The notes: generated by a model not told the origin, from the sequence alone. 60,199 nucleotides of DNA from Candidatus Sericytochromatia bacterium (GCA_018780035.1 JADMKE010000018.1:1-60199), one strand, 5' to 3'. Shown: positions 9,583 to 18,519, counted from the stretch's first letter. Made by a program: numbers and translations.

Positions 9583-11077
9583 AACCCTGGCTCCAGGAGG
9601 CCCCCTCCGTTTCTATCTCGTCCTGCTTTTGGCATTCCCTTTGGCCAGTACAGTGAGCTGTCAGCCCCAGAGCGCGCAGATAAAAGGACTGCGTTTGACT
9701 TCAGCGCGCCAGGGAACCTTTGTGCGCCAAGTTGAAATGGTGGGAGAAGTCGAAGCCCAGACCCAGGTCTATTTGGCCCCCGCTTTTACGGCCAAATTGC
9801 AAAAAATAGCTGAAGACGGCGCAGCGATCAAACAGGGCCAAGAAGTGGCCCGTCTCGATGTCAAAGACGAAGAAGAAGATCTCGAAGACCAGCAATTGGA
9901 GCTGGATGCCGCCAAGAATGCCCTTCAGGAACACGACAACAGCACAGCCGGCGAAAAGGTGCGACTCGGGGCCGAAATTCAGCGCGCCGAGGCTGAATTG
10001 GCCCAAAAAGTATTGGCTTCTCACGAATTGGAAGCGGGAACACGGGCCGAAGAATTGGAGAAAAAGCGCCTGCAATTGGAATTGACCCGCCGAGCGCGGG
10101 ATCTGGCCCAATCCAATTTGGCCCTGAAAGAAAAACTGGCCAGCAGGGGCATGAGTACCCAATTGGAAGTCTTACAAGCCAAACAGGAACTGAGCAACCG
10201 CGAGCGGGATTACCGGGTGGCAGAGGCCGAAGATCAACAGGCCCGTGCGGGCGCCACCCGACTGGCCCGCCAATTGGCCCGAGTGGAAGTGGAATTGGCC
10301 CAAAAAGTCGTGGTCTGGGCCCGCCGCAGCCGCGATCTGAGCCTGAAAAAACTGGCGCTCGAACGCCAGAAAAAAAAGGCAAAATTTGAGAGCACGGGCC
10401 TCAAGGTCAAACGCCTGCAAACCCGCATTCGCCAATCTTCACTCAAAGCTCCGATGGATGGCACGGTTGTGATCAACCGCAGCTGGACCCAAGAAGGCCT
10501 CAAACGCGTGGGCGTGGGTGATGAAGTCTATGAAGGCAATCCCTTTATGTCGGTCGCCAATTTGGCCCAGGTGCGCATTCGCAGCGAACTCGACGAAACC
10601 CTGATTCGCGAAGTCAAAGTGGGATTAAACGCGTTGATTGAATTGCCCAGCCTGAAAGGCAAACGCTTTAAAGGCAAAATCACCCGCATAGGTGTGCTGG
10701 CCCATGAACCCAGTAAACGCAAAAATACCCAAGGCCTCAACAAGGTCTTTGATCTGGAGATCCTGCCAGAGGTCCAAGAGGGGCTGTTTAAACCGGGTAC
10801 CAGCGTGGATATTCGCTTGCCATTGCAAGAGCGCAAACAGGTGCTATTGCTGCCCCGCGAGGCCATTTACCGCAAGAGTGATGGCCATTATGTGCTTTTG
10901 GCTTCGGGTGAAATGCGCATGGTCAAATTGGGAGAGGCCAACCCCAAAGAGGTGGTGATTCGCTCAGGGCTCAGCGCCGAGGAACAGGTGCGCCTGCCTG
11001 CCAGTGAAGACGCAGAAGCCGATGAATCTGCCAACAATGCGAAAAACCCCGCTCCCAAACAAGGAGGTGCCCAGTGA
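9569..11077 (+). CDS. HlyD-type periplasmic adaptor 3
   Basis: 502 residues from the ATG at 9569, which follows a GGAGG site. The hydrophobic leader ends in a borderline lipobox (STVSC). Visible parts are the first biotinyl/lipoyl half (LQKIAEDGAAIKQGQEVARL), an unusually long coiled coil (about 100-290, highly charged), the second half (LKAPMDGTVVIN), a beta-barrel, and a C-terminal domain ending in an acidic, Ala-rich tail. It immediately precedes the permease gene, with GTGA overlap. The open frame also reads 36 codons upstream inside adaptor 2, but those residues have no leader character. Confidence 0.88.
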   Translation: MARLKTLAPGGPLRFYLVLLLAFPLASTVSCQPQSAQIKGLRLTSARQGTFVRQVEMVGEVEAQTQVYLAPAFTAKLQKIAEDGAAIKQGQEVARLDVKDEEEDLEDQQLELDAAKNALQEHDNSTAGEKVRLGAEIQRAEAELAQKVLASHELEAGTRAEELEKKRLQLELTRRARDLAQSNLALKEKLASRGMSTQLEVLQAKQELSNRERDYRVAEAEDQQARAGATRLARQLARVEVELAQKVVVWARRSRDLSLKKLALERQKKKAKFESTGLKVKRLQTRIRQSSLKAPMDGTVVINRSWTQEGLKRVGVGDEVYEGNPFMSVANLAQVRIRSELDETLIREVKVGLNALIELPSLKGKRFKGKITRIGVLAHEPSKRKNTQGLNKVFDLEILPEVQEGLFKPGTSVDIRLPLQERKQVLLLPREAIYRKSDGHYVLLASGEMRMVKLGEANPKEVVIRSGLSAEEQVRLPASEDAEADESANNAKNPAPKQGGAQ

Positions 11078-12336
11078 ATTTTTGGCTTGAAAGTCTTTGG
11101 TATGCCTTTAAAAGCCTTTACCAACACCGTTTAAGAACTTTTTTAACCATGCTCGGGGTGATTTTTGGGGTGGCGGCAGTGATTGCCATGCTCTCGATTG
11201 GCAAAGGGGCAGAGCAAGAAATGATCGAACAGATTGCCGCATTTGGGATCAACAATGTGCGGATCTATGCCCGCGAGCTCAACGAGACCCAGAAACAGCA
11301 GGCCGAGCGCACCCCTTCGGTGGGATTGGCGTATGAAGATGCCCAATACATCCAAGAAATTCTGCCTTATGTGGTCGCATCTGCCCCCCAAAATCTGCTC
11401 GACAAACCCGTGACTTACCGCGATTTAAGCCCAGAAACCCAGATTGTCGGCACCACGCCCGAGTATCTGGGCATCAACGGAGGCGGGCTGCAAGCCGGGC
11501 GTTTTCTCAGCAGCGACGATTTGCTGCTCTACCGCAAGGTCTGCGTCTTGAGCTTTGAATTGGCCCGGCAACTCTTTTTGACCGAAGATCCGATTGGTCA
11601 ATGGTTGAATATTGGTGGTATGCGTTTTGAGGTCGTTGGTGTACTCAAAGACCGAAAGGCCACCAAACAGCGCGTGCAAATCCGCTCGCGCGATTTGGCC
11701 AAAGACGTGTATATCCCGATCAGCACCTCCTTGAAAAAATTCAGCCTGACCCCGGCAGAAAACACCCCCCACAATCAGGTGCTCTATAATGTTGTCGACG
11801 AACTTTCATTGCAGGTCAGCGGCCCTGAATACCTCAATGCAGCCCGCACTGCCGTCAACCAAATTCTCAAACGCCGCCATTATGGGATCAAAGACACCGA
11901 GATCATTGTGCCAACAGAGCTATTGGAGCAAAGCCAGGCCACCCAGCGCCTGTTTAACCTGGTTATGGCCTGCATTGCCGGGCTCTCGCTGTTGGTGGGA
12001 GGGATCGGGATTATGAATATTATGTTGGCAAGTGTCACCGAGCGTACCCGCCAGATCGGCATCCGCCGCGCCATTGGCGCCACACCAGGGGATATTTTGA
12101 TCTTCTTTTTGCTCGAATCGCTGCTGATTTCTTTGATTGGCGGCATAATGGGCATTGGTGTGGGAGTGGGTATCAGCCAGATTATTACCGCCGCAGCGGG
12201 CTGGAAGACGATTGTCTCACCCGAGTCAATCTTGCTCTCCTTTGGGGTCTCTTCGGTGGTTGGGATTTTCTTTGGCCTCTATCCCGCCTGGCGGGCCTCG
12301 AAAATGGACCCAATTCAGGCGTTAAGACATGATTGA
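11074..12336 (+). CDS. MacB-like ABC transporter permease (FtsX domain)
   Basis: 420 residues starting at GTG, overlapping the adaptor stop as GTGA and preceded by AGGAGG. One N-terminal transmembrane helix (about 20-45) begins in the typical RTFLTMLGVIFGVAAVIAM. A large periplasmic MacB_PCD domain follows, then a C-terminal FtsX domain with three helices and the ERTRQIGIRRAIGA coupling motif. MacB usually has the ATPase fused; here the ATPase is separate (4474-5187), as in many diderms. The system probably exports a lipophilic compound, peptide or lipoprotein. The substrate cannot be read from sequence. Confidence 0.92.
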   Translation: MNFWLESLWYAFKSLYQHRLRTFLTMLGVIFGVAAVIAMLSIGKGAEQEMIEQIAAFGINNVRIYARELNETQKQQAERTPSVGLAYEDAQYIQEILPYVVASAPQNLLDKPVTYRDLSPETQIVGTTPEYLGINGGGLQAGRFLSSDDLLLYRKVCVLSFELARQLFLTEDPIGQWLNIGGMRFEVVGVLKDRKATKQRVQIRSRDLAKDVYIPISTSLKKFSLTPAENTPHNQVLYNVVDELSLQVSGPEYLNAARTAVNQILKRRHYGIKDTEIIVPTELLEQSQATQRLFNLVMACIAGLSLLVGGIGIMNIMLASVTERTRQIGIRRAIGATPGDILIFFLLESLLISLIGGIMGIGVGVGISQIITAAAGWKTIVSPESILLSFGVSSVVGIFFGLYPAWRASKMDPIQALRHD

Positions 12337-12354
12337 AGGCAGACGATCATGTCT
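12325..12354 (+). terminator. Hairpin at end of efflux operon
   Basis: A perfect 9-bp inverted repeat, AGACATGAT (12325-12333) and ATCATGTCT (12346-12354), with a 12-base loop spans the permease stop codon. The T-rich run (TTTTTTC) comes only about 25 bases later, so this is either a weak terminator or a protein-binding palindrome at the border with the defence cassette. Confidence 0.4.
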
Positions 12355-12457
12355 CATTTAGCCTTTGACCTGAGTCTTTTTTCTTTCTCATTTGACATTA
12401 AAGAATTGCTGGGTAGGGCTGTGTTGCCTTAGCAAAGTCTGTGAGATACTAAAGATT

Positions 12458-13921
12458 ATGAAAATTAATAAGTTACGCTTAAAAAATTACCGTTGTTTTG
12501 AAAGCCTTGAAATTGACTTTCATGATAATCTAACCGTGATTGTTGGAACCAACGGTGCAGGAAAAACAACCCTCTTAGATGCTTTATGCGTTGCTTTGAG
12601 TCCTTATCTCAGCAAATTTGATGAAGGAAAACGCATTCCAATCGCATCTTCTGATGCCAGAAGAGTAAAAGTGGATGATGACGGTTATCAAATGGAACCT
12701 CAGTATCCAGTCCAAATTGAGGCGCTTGGCTTTTGGGAGCAAATAGAGAGCCAAGCCTCTGGCAGTGAAGATAATAATATCAAACACGCTCTTGATGGTT
12801 TTTTTGAGCAAGTAAAACATATGCGTTTTACTCAGGCTATAAATAGTTATTTAGATCAATCTTGGAAAAATCAATACCATTATTGGCGCTGCACTTCTAA
12901 TAGCGCTAAATCAAGTGGACGTTTGAGCGAAGCTCTTATTCTTACAAATTATGGTCATGATATGCAGTCCGAAGCAAGAAAGAATAAAGAGATCAATTTG
13001 CCATTATTGGCCTATTTCGGGGCCCATCGCCAAGATAAAAACTTTTCCCCATCGCTGAATAAAAAACATATTTTATCTGATAGTAGAACCATTGGCTATC
13101 GAGAGTGTTTGAACCCTTCATCAAACTATCAAGATTTTGTGCAGTGGTTTAGAGAACTCAATTACGCGGTTCTTCAAGTCTCACAGCGCCCACCTGAAGA
13201 ACCCACACTCAATCATGTTCAACGCCTTCAAGACACCCTTAAGGTTATGACCAATACAGTCAAACAAGGATTGGAAAATACAGGTTGGAAACACTTCTCT
13301 TTTGATTTACCCACAGACCAAATAATGTTCGGGAATGAAAGAAACGAAATTTTACCTGTCAATTTTTTAAGTGATGGTTTAAAAAGTATCATAGCCATCG
13401 TTGCCGATATTGCTTTTCGCTGTTGCAAACTCAATGGACATTTGGGACAAAATTCAGTGGTAGACACGTCTGGCATTGTTATGATTGATGAATTGGACCT
13501 GCATTTACATCCTGCTTGGCAACAGACCATTGTTCCTGCTTTTCAAAAAGCATTTCCCAAGATTCAATTTATTTTAACTACCCATAGCCCCCATTTGCTC
13601 AGCACAGTCCCTTCAGAATGTATTCGGGTTCTCAAGGATGGCAAAATTATTCAGCCAACGATTGAAACCCAAGGAGAACAAAGCCGCGTCGTCTTGGAGG
13701 AAATTTTTGGTGTTTCAACTTGGCCGCCAATGTCCATCGTTGAAGATTTATGGCATTACCAAGATCTGGTTTCTAAGGGTAAATACGACTACCAAGAAGC
13801 CATTCAATTACGTCAAAAACTCGATGCACATTATGGTAAAAACCACGAAGAGCTGATGGCCTCAGATTTTATAATCATGAGACTTGAAGCCCTAAAAGAA
13901 TCTCAGCAGAAAAAAATTTAA
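12458..13921 (+). CDS. ptuA: Septu-type defence ATPase PtuA
   Basis: 487 residues. RecF/OLD-like ABC-type ATPase with Walker A GTNGAGKTT (30-38), an LSDGLKS signature (about 302-308), Walker B IVMIDELDLHLHP and a TTHSPHLL switch. It abuts an HNH nuclease gene of the PtuB type, which together define the Septu anti-phage system, where PtuA oligomers hold PtuB and license DNA cleavage on infection. The base composition is visibly richer in A/T than in flanking genes, a sign of transfer. The start is the ATG at 12458 (MKINKLRLKNYR, the canonical N-terminus). A GATACT box ends seven bases before it, so the leader may be absent or very short. Confidence 0.86.
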   Translation: MKINKLRLKNYRCFESLEIDFHDNLTVIVGTNGAGKTTLLDALCVALSPYLSKFDEGKRIPIASSDARRVKVDDDGYQMEPQYPVQIEALGFWEQIESQASGSEDNNIKHALDGFFEQVKHMRFTQAINSYLDQSWKNQYHYWRCTSNSAKSSGRLSEALILTNYGHDMQSEARKNKEINLPLLAYFGAHRQDKNFSPSLNKKHILSDSRTIGYRECLNPSSNYQDFVQWFRELNYAVLQVSQRPPEEPTLNHVQRLQDTLKVMTNTVKQGLENTGWKHFSFDLPTDQIMFGNERNEILPVNFLSDGLKSIIAIVADIAFRCCKLNGHLGQNSVVDTSGIVMIDELDLHLHPAWQQTIVPAFQKAFPKIQFILTTHSPHLLSTVPSECIRVLKDGKIIQPTIETQGEQSRVVLEEIFGVSTWPPMSIVEDLWHYQDLVSKGKYDYQEAIQLRQKLDAHYGKNHEELMASDFIIMRLEALKESQQKKI

Positions 13922-14584
13922 ATGCGTCAGATTACAGACCGGTCTCCAACTCCCTCCGAACTGACTACCTTGAAACAGAAATTTTCTTCCCAGCAAGTTG
14001 GGGATTGGGAGCAGATGCATCAAAATCATCAGGTTGAGTATCTGGCTATTAGAGAGCAATTGGCTTATGATCAAAGCTATTTTTGCATTTATTGTGAATT
14101 GTGTTTGGATCCTTCAGCCGTTGCAGATGGAAATAAAGGGCATATTGAACACCACAAACCCAAGAGCAAGTATCCCAGGTTGATGTTTGACTGGGATAAT
14201 TTGATGTATTGCTGCACCAGCCCAGATACTTGTGGCGGGGCAAAAGGAAATGCATATTTTAATGGTTTAATTAATCCATATACAGATCCAGTGGAATCTT
14301 GGCTTGAAGTTAACAAAATAAATGGAAAACTAGCACTAAGTAATGGATGTCCTGAAAACAGAAGAGACGATGTGTACAAAAGCTTGGAAAAGATTCTTAA
14401 TCTCAATAGCCCTGGATTAAGGAGTAAACGTCAGAGGATCTTGCGTTCAATCAGTAAGGCTGTTGAGGTATTATCGGGCCAACCCGATGCTTTGGCTGTT
14501 TTTAGACAAAAAGCCAAAGCAGAAGAAATGCCCTTTATAACAGCTCGCTTGCAATTACTCGATAAATTGATACCCGAAGGATAA
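13922..14584 (+). CDS. ptuB: Septu-type HNH endonuclease PtuB
   Basis: 220 residues, starting on the base after the PtuA stop. An HNH nuclease of the retron/Septu-associated type: CIYC (55-58), HIEHHKPKSK (74-83), WDNL (91-94) and CC...C...GGAKG (97-108) provide the beta-beta-alpha-metal site and zinc ligands. It is the likely DNA-cutting effector, kept in check by PtuA. No reverse transcriptase is nearby, which argues for stand-alone Septu rather than a retron. It shares the A/T-rich composition of ptuA. The following lipoprotein gene starts six bases downstream with its ribosome site inside the ptuB end. Confidence 0.85.
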   Translation: MRQITDRSPTPSELTTLKQKFSSQQVGDWEQMHQNHQVEYLAIREQLAYDQSYFCIYCELCLDPSAVADGNKGHIEHHKPKSKYPRLMFDWDNLMYCCTSPDTCGGAKGNAYFNGLINPYTDPVESWLEVNKINGKLALSNGCPENRRDDVYKSLEKILNLNSPGLRSKRQRILRSISKAVEVLSGQPDALAVFRQKAKAEEMPFITARLQLLDKLIPEG

Positions 14585-14590
14585 AGCTTC

Positions 14591-15163
14591 ATGTCTGAAC
14601 TCAAAAAAGTGAAAAAACAAAAAAAAGCAGATCTTTCTTTGAATTATCTCTATAACATTCTGACAGGATGCCTCATTTTGGGTGTTTTGTACGCCTGCCA
14701 GAACAGCAGTCCTGCGGTTTCAGCCTCGCCCACGCCTTCACCTTCGGTGACAGCCCCAGGGGTGCCCACAGAGCCGAGCCCGAGTTTGAGCACAAATGCC
14801 AGTTCCACACCAAGCCCTTTGCCTTCTCCAACTTCAGAATTGGGGCCTTTTTCTGGCTTGGTGCTCGATACGGCAGGTCAGCCCGTGGAGGACGTCACAG
14901 TGAGGGCCCGTTCGCTGAATTCGCTCTTTCCCTATGACCGCAGCACGCAAACCAAAGCCGATGGCAGCTATTCCTTTGCAGATGTGCCGCTCAAGGTGCA
15001 AGTGGAACTTTCGACCAGCAAGCCAAATTATACCCCGCGCAGACAGGTGGTACTCAAGTTTTCTTCGGTTTGTGGAGATCCTGATCTGCAGTTTCACTTT
15101 GGCAAGGCCTCCAGTTGCCCCACGGGATATAACCCCCAAGAGCTGGCCTTGGAAAAGCGCTAG
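14591..15163 (+). CDS. Lipoprotein with carboxypeptidase-regulatory-like domain
   Basis: 190 residues. A Lys-rich start is followed by a hydrophobic helix and lipobox (VLYAC, Cys about 36). A Ser/Pro/Thr-rich linker (about 38-82) leads into a beta-sandwich of the carboxypeptidase regulatory-like type: FSGLVLDTAGQPVEDVTV then TKADGSYSFADVPL. Such domains often decorate surface proteins and bind ligands or partners. Two C-terminal cysteines (in SVCGD and SSCPT) may form a disulfide. GAAGGA precedes the ATG. Function unknown. Its composition returns to that of the host genome, so it probably does not belong to the Septu cassette. Confidence 0.7.
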   Translation: MSELKKVKKQKKADLSLNYLYNILTGCLILGVLYACQNSSPAVSASPTPSPSVTAPGVPTEPSPSLSTNASSTPSPLPSPTSELGPFSGLVLDTAGQPVEDVTVRARSLNSLFPYDRSTQTKADGSYSFADVPLKVQVELSTSKPNYTPRRQVVLKFSSVCGDPDLQFHFGKASSCPTGYNPQELALEKR

Positions 15164-15261
15164 CAGGTTTTATCCTCCATCAAGCGCTAACCCAAACTTA
15201 ACGTCAGTTTGCCTGCTGCTCAGCGGATAAAGCCAACAATACCCTTTCAGGAGCACCCGTC

Positions 15262-15921
15262 ATGCAATTGGATCCGATGCGCAGAAACACCGCACCCGCA
15301 GCCACAACCCGAACGGCAGCGAGCCCGCCAGCACTTGCAAAGTCTGCTCCGCCCCCCACAACAGCACCAGCCAAATCAACACAAGACCAACGCACGCCTG
15401 CGATCCAGGCGGGCCGAGCCACAGCCTCTTTGTCTTTGAGCGACCCAAAACCACAAACGGGGGTCATGCTCTTGGGACTCAATCAGGGTGACAAACTGGA
15501 ATTCGACGGCATTGCCTCTGCCAATGGCGAAGGCCAAATCAAAAAAATGGACGGCAAAAACCTGGAAATCCAGGCAGAAATTAATATTCCTGGGCTCGTG
15601 CGCGGCTTGGCCGATGATTATTTTGGCCTACGCAACGGAAAAATCAATTTAAGTATTAAACTCTCCCAAGACAGCAAAGGCCAGTGGCAGTACCAATTGC
15701 ATGACAATGTTAGCAATAAAGGAGCCGATTCGGGCAAAAGCAAGGTACAGGTCAATGAAACCAATAGCAAAGGCAACCGTGTACAGACCATCACAGCTTC
15801 AACCCCCAATGGGGATCTGGTGATTCGCATCAGTCAGAATTCCAGAGGCAAAATCGCAGGCAGTTTGACCATACCCGGCATTCCCAAAATGGTCAGCGGC
15901 TTTGACTTTAGCAAAAGTTAA
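15262..15921 (+). CDS. Hypothetical protein, Ala/Pro/Thr-rich N-terminus
   Basis: 219 residues, family not recognised. Residues 1-65 are low complexity (Ala, Pro, Thr, Lys). The rest alternates polar and hydrophobic residues, suggesting beta structure (for example KLEFDGIASANGEGQIK and GDLVIRISQNSRGKIAG). There is no signal peptide or membrane segment. AGGAG lies well placed before the ATG. It is convergent with the calpain-like gene, 18 bases away. The leaderless low-complexity start resembles that of other proteins in this window (577, 15940 and 20844 genes). Confidence 0.65.
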   Translation: MQLDPMRRNTAPAATTRTAASPPALAKSAPPPTTAPAKSTQDQRTPAIQAGRATASLSLSDPKPQTGVMLLGLNQGDKLEFDGIASANGEGQIKKMDGKNLEIQAEINIPGLVRGLADDYFGLRNGKINLSIKLSQDSKGQWQYQLHDNVSNKGADSGKSKVQVNETNSKGNRVQTITASTPNGDLVIRISQNSRGKIAGSLTIPGIPKMVSGFDFSKS

Positions 15922-15939
15922 TCGGCTGATTCTGAGCGA

Positions 15940-17370
15940 TTAAGCCTTGTCGCGGGTTTGCCAGGCAATGTCTGAAAAGAGTTTTTGAAAGACATCAAGT
16001 TTGACTGAGAAAACCCCGTCATCCACCCCATCAGCGGCTTTGCCGTCTCTGCCAAGCAATTCGGTGTGGTTCCAGGGGTTGCGCAGGGTGATTGTGTCTG
16101 TGGCCGGGTCAAAGCCAATCACACTATAAGCGTGTAAACCCACCAAGCCATCAGCATAAATCTCTTCGTTGCGTTTGGTTTTTTCTTTCAGGGCCTTGTC
16201 TTTGGCTTGGGCTGAATCGGGATTTAAAGTCACCAACAAAACGCGGTTTTCAGCCAGCGTTTGGGTCACAAAACTGCGCAATTGGGGCAGGGGTGTGCCA
16301 GGGATAGTGCCATCTTGGGCTTTATTGCCGGTCAAGAGACGAATACCTTCACTGAGGTAATAGCCACTGTTGACAGCCTTTTCAACCTCATCTTCAGATT
16401 TACCCTGCATTTGGCCTTCCATGCGTTTGACAAAGGCCTTTTCCAAAACACTCAACCAGAGCCCATCTTGGCCAGAACTGGCATGTAAGATCAATTCTGC
16501 GTCTGTGGGGCGTTTGACGGCCACGGGCTTTTCACCTGGAAAATGGACCAGAAAACTGCCGTCGGATTTTTCTGAAATCATCTCAAACAAGGCCTGTTTG
16601 CCGGCCGGATTGGCCGCCATGGCTGCAGCTGCCGCCAGAATGGTGCAGGTGCCATACTCGCCCTGCTGAATATGGTCAGGCCGGATACTGGCCACACCTT
16701 GGGGAAAGAGACGCTGATCGATTTGCCGCAATTTAATCCCTTGATTAAAGACATACGATTCCACGTAAAGGGTCCATTTGGAAGGCTCGTCTTTGGCAGC
16801 TCTGCGGCCGAGGGCTGAGAGATCTTTAAGATGGGTGCCACTCTGTTGTTTCCACTCATTGAATGAGAGCTTTTGAATCGATTTATTCAACTTGAGCAAG
16901 GTGGTCAGGGCCACAGCTTCACGGCCTTTAAAGCTGGGATTGAGACGGGCCGCTTTGATTTCTGAATCGGCCAAGAACCCACTTTTGTCGCGATCGAGAC
17001 GGGCAAAAATCTGAGTCATCACCGGCACGGTCTCGGCCAAGGTGTCAACTGCAGGCAAATCTTGACTGGCTTTGGCCACCCGGCGGTAGGCCCCCATTTC
17101 ATCCACAGTCGGATGGTAGCCTTTGCGGGTGCGCTCCAAAAGCGCCAGGGCCGAATTTTTATCCGCTGCGGAGATCACCACAGGTTCATCTTGCCAGAGC
17201 GAAAGCACGGCTTGAATCGGACTGCGGGCGGTGGGAGCCTGCAATTGGTCGGCTTTAATTGGCGGGGAAGCGGCCTGTTTCAATTCAGGATTGGACTCCG
17301 GAATCGCTCCGGTTCTGGGGCTGAGGGCAGAGGCCGCGTTCGACAGGCTATGGGGGCGCAGAGATTCCAT
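15940..17370 (-). CDS. Calpain-like cysteine protease with EF-hand
   Basis: 476 residues. After a disordered Pro/Ala/Ser-rich stretch (1-60), a helical region carries a canonical EF-hand calcium loop DRDKSGFLADSE (126-137). The C-terminal half is a calpain (peptidase C2) core. QQGEYGTCTILAA holds the catalytic Cys242, GLHAYSVIGF holds His413, and ITLRNPWNH holds Asn431, in the spacing and local sequence of calpains. It is probably a calcium-responsive protease, cytosolic or exported by an unknown route since no signal peptide is present. The ATG at 17370 lies one base after the stop of the upstream cysteine-protease-like gene. A TTG 51 bases upstream is less likely. Confidence 0.78.
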   Translation of the reverse strand: MESLRPHSLSNAASALSPRTGAIPESNPELKQAASPPIKADQLQAPTARSPIQAVLSLWQDEPVVISAADKNSALALLERTRKGYHPTVDEMGAYRRVAKASQDLPAVDTLAETVPVMTQIFARLDRDKSGFLADSEIKAARLNPSFKGREAVALTTLLKLNKSIQKLSFNEWKQQSGTHLKDLSALGRRAAKDEPSKWTLYVESYVFNQGIKLRQIDQRLFPQGVASIRPDHIQQGEYGTCTILAAAAAMAANPAGKQALFEMISEKSDGSFLVHFPGEKPVAVKRPTDAELILHASSGQDGLWLSVLEKAFVKRMEGQMQGKSEDEVEKAVNSGYYLSEGIRLLTGNKAQDGTIPGTPLPQLRSFVTQTLAENRVLLVTLNPDSAQAKDKALKEKTKRNEEIYADGLVGLHAYSVIGFDPATDTITLRNPWNHTELLGRDGKAADGVDDGVFSVKLDVFQKLFSDIAWQTRDKA

Positions 17371-17371
17371 T

Positions 17372-18352
17372 TTAGGGTTTGCCTGTTGCGCCTGTTGTGG
17401 CTTGGGAAGCAGGCTCGGCAAAACTCAGGCCAAAGACATAACCTTTATTGTCGTAAAGCAGCTCTTTGACTTGAGCTGGGTTGAGGGGCTTCATGGCCCG
17501 GCCAGCCCCATTGTCATTGACCCCTGTGTCGAGAAGATAAAATTTCCCTTTTTCGTGATAAACCGTAACAGCATGGTTGTATTTGTCGTATTCTTGCGGT
17601 GCACGCACGGGAGGCCCGCCTTGAACGGTGAGATAAAAAACCGCCTTCGGATTTTGGGCCAAATAGGCTTTGACAGCGGGCTCTCTCTCAGTCATTTTTT
17701 CGCGGGTCGGGCCCATCAGGGCGTGGGTTTTGAGTCCCAATAAATTGGCGGCAATCCGGCTCTCTCCGACCACTTCAGGCCGGGTGATCCTGCCGATTTG
17801 AAAGTCGTAGCGATTGCTATCGGAGATATTTAATCCGTCTCCGCCATTCACATTGGCCTTGAGATAAATCGCCTCTTGAACCCGGTGGGCGTTGCCGTAA
17901 GTCAAATCACTGCTCTCCAATTTAAGTCCCAATTTGGCTGGCAGGTCTTCAAATTTGCCCCCGAGCAACAAATAGGCATTTAAAACGGTGGCGGCGGCGC
18001 AGCGCACGTTGTCTTGTTTGGTTTCAGCCAGTTCATCGCCTTGGGAGAGGTGAGAGACTATTTCGAGTGGGGTTTTTCCGGGCACCGCTTCAGCCTCTCC
18101 ATAGGTCGGCGTGAATTTAAAATCATAATACAGGGGCTTTCCATCGGCCTGGGCAATGGGTTGATTCACGCGGGTGGTGCCTGTGTAGCTGTCGAGACTT
18201 TGTAAAGTGCGGGCCGCGACACGAGCCGGTTCAGAACCAGGGGCGGTCTTTTGCAGATCGTTTTTGATCTGCCGCAATTGATTCAATTCGGGCTTGTCAA
18301 TCAATTTGTCTGAAGCCGCCTGGACAAAAGCCTGGCGAAAGATTTCAGTCAT
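17372..18352 (-). CDS. Putative papain-fold cysteine peptidase-like protein
   Basis: 326 residues, no named family recognised. A Cys at the start of a predicted helix (DNVRCAAATVLNAYL, Cys118), a His at a strand (NHAVTVYHEKGKFY, His260) and an Asp shortly after (LLDTG, Asp275) match the order and setting of papain/C39-like catalytic residues. It is first in a two-gene operon with the calpain-like gene, so they may act together or on one target. The ATG at 18352 has a GGGGAG site 11 bases upstream; a GTG four codons earlier overlaps that site. The peptidase call is an inference from motif pattern. Confidence 0.6.
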   Translation of the reverse strand: MTEIFRQAFVQAASDKLIDKPELNQLRQIKNDLQKTAPGSEPARVAARTLQSLDSYTGTTRVNQPIAQADGKPLYYDFKFTPTYGEAEAVPGKTPLEIVSHLSQGDELAETKQDNVRCAAATVLNAYLLLGGKFEDLPAKLGLKLESSDLTYGNAHRVQEAIYLKANVNGGDGLNISDSNRYDFQIGRITRPEVVGESRIAANLLGLKTHALMGPTREKMTEREPAVKAYLAQNPKAVFYLTVQGGPPVRAPQEYDKYNHAVTVYHEKGKFYLLDTGVNDNGAGRAMKPLNPAQVKELLYDNKGYVFGLSFAEPASQATTGATGKP

Positions 18353-18395
18353 GAACAAAGCCACTCCCCTGCGTAGAAAAGGTTAAATTAAAGTT

Positions 18396-18401
18396 ATTAT
18401 A
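18396..18401 (-). promoter_or_regulatory. -10 box upstream of the cysteine-protease pair
   Basis: TATAAT on the minus strand, about 45 bases before the start codon at 18352. No convincing -35 element is seen at 16-18 bases. Confidence 0.35.
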
Positions 18402-18499
18402 GCTAAGCAGCGCTCAAAACTGACGTGGTGACGCTGGAATACAGGGGGATGGCTCCGCTGCAGGTACAGGCCAGAATTCCGCCGATTCAGATTTTTAGA

Positions 18500-18519
18500 C
18501 AATTTGGAAGGCCAAATTG
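18500..18519. promoter_or_regulatory. Perfect 8-bp inverted repeat in divergent intergenic region
   Basis: CAATTTGG (18500-18507), AAGG, CCAAATTG (18512-18519) lies between the divergent protease pair and the 747-residue repeat protein. The symmetry and position suggest an operator. No T-run follows, so a terminator is less likely. Confidence 0.4.

Noticed and set aside
12337..14590. Retron, because the ATPase/HNH pair also accompanies some retrons
   Set aside because: No reverse transcriptase gene or msr/msd-like structured region is present on either side.
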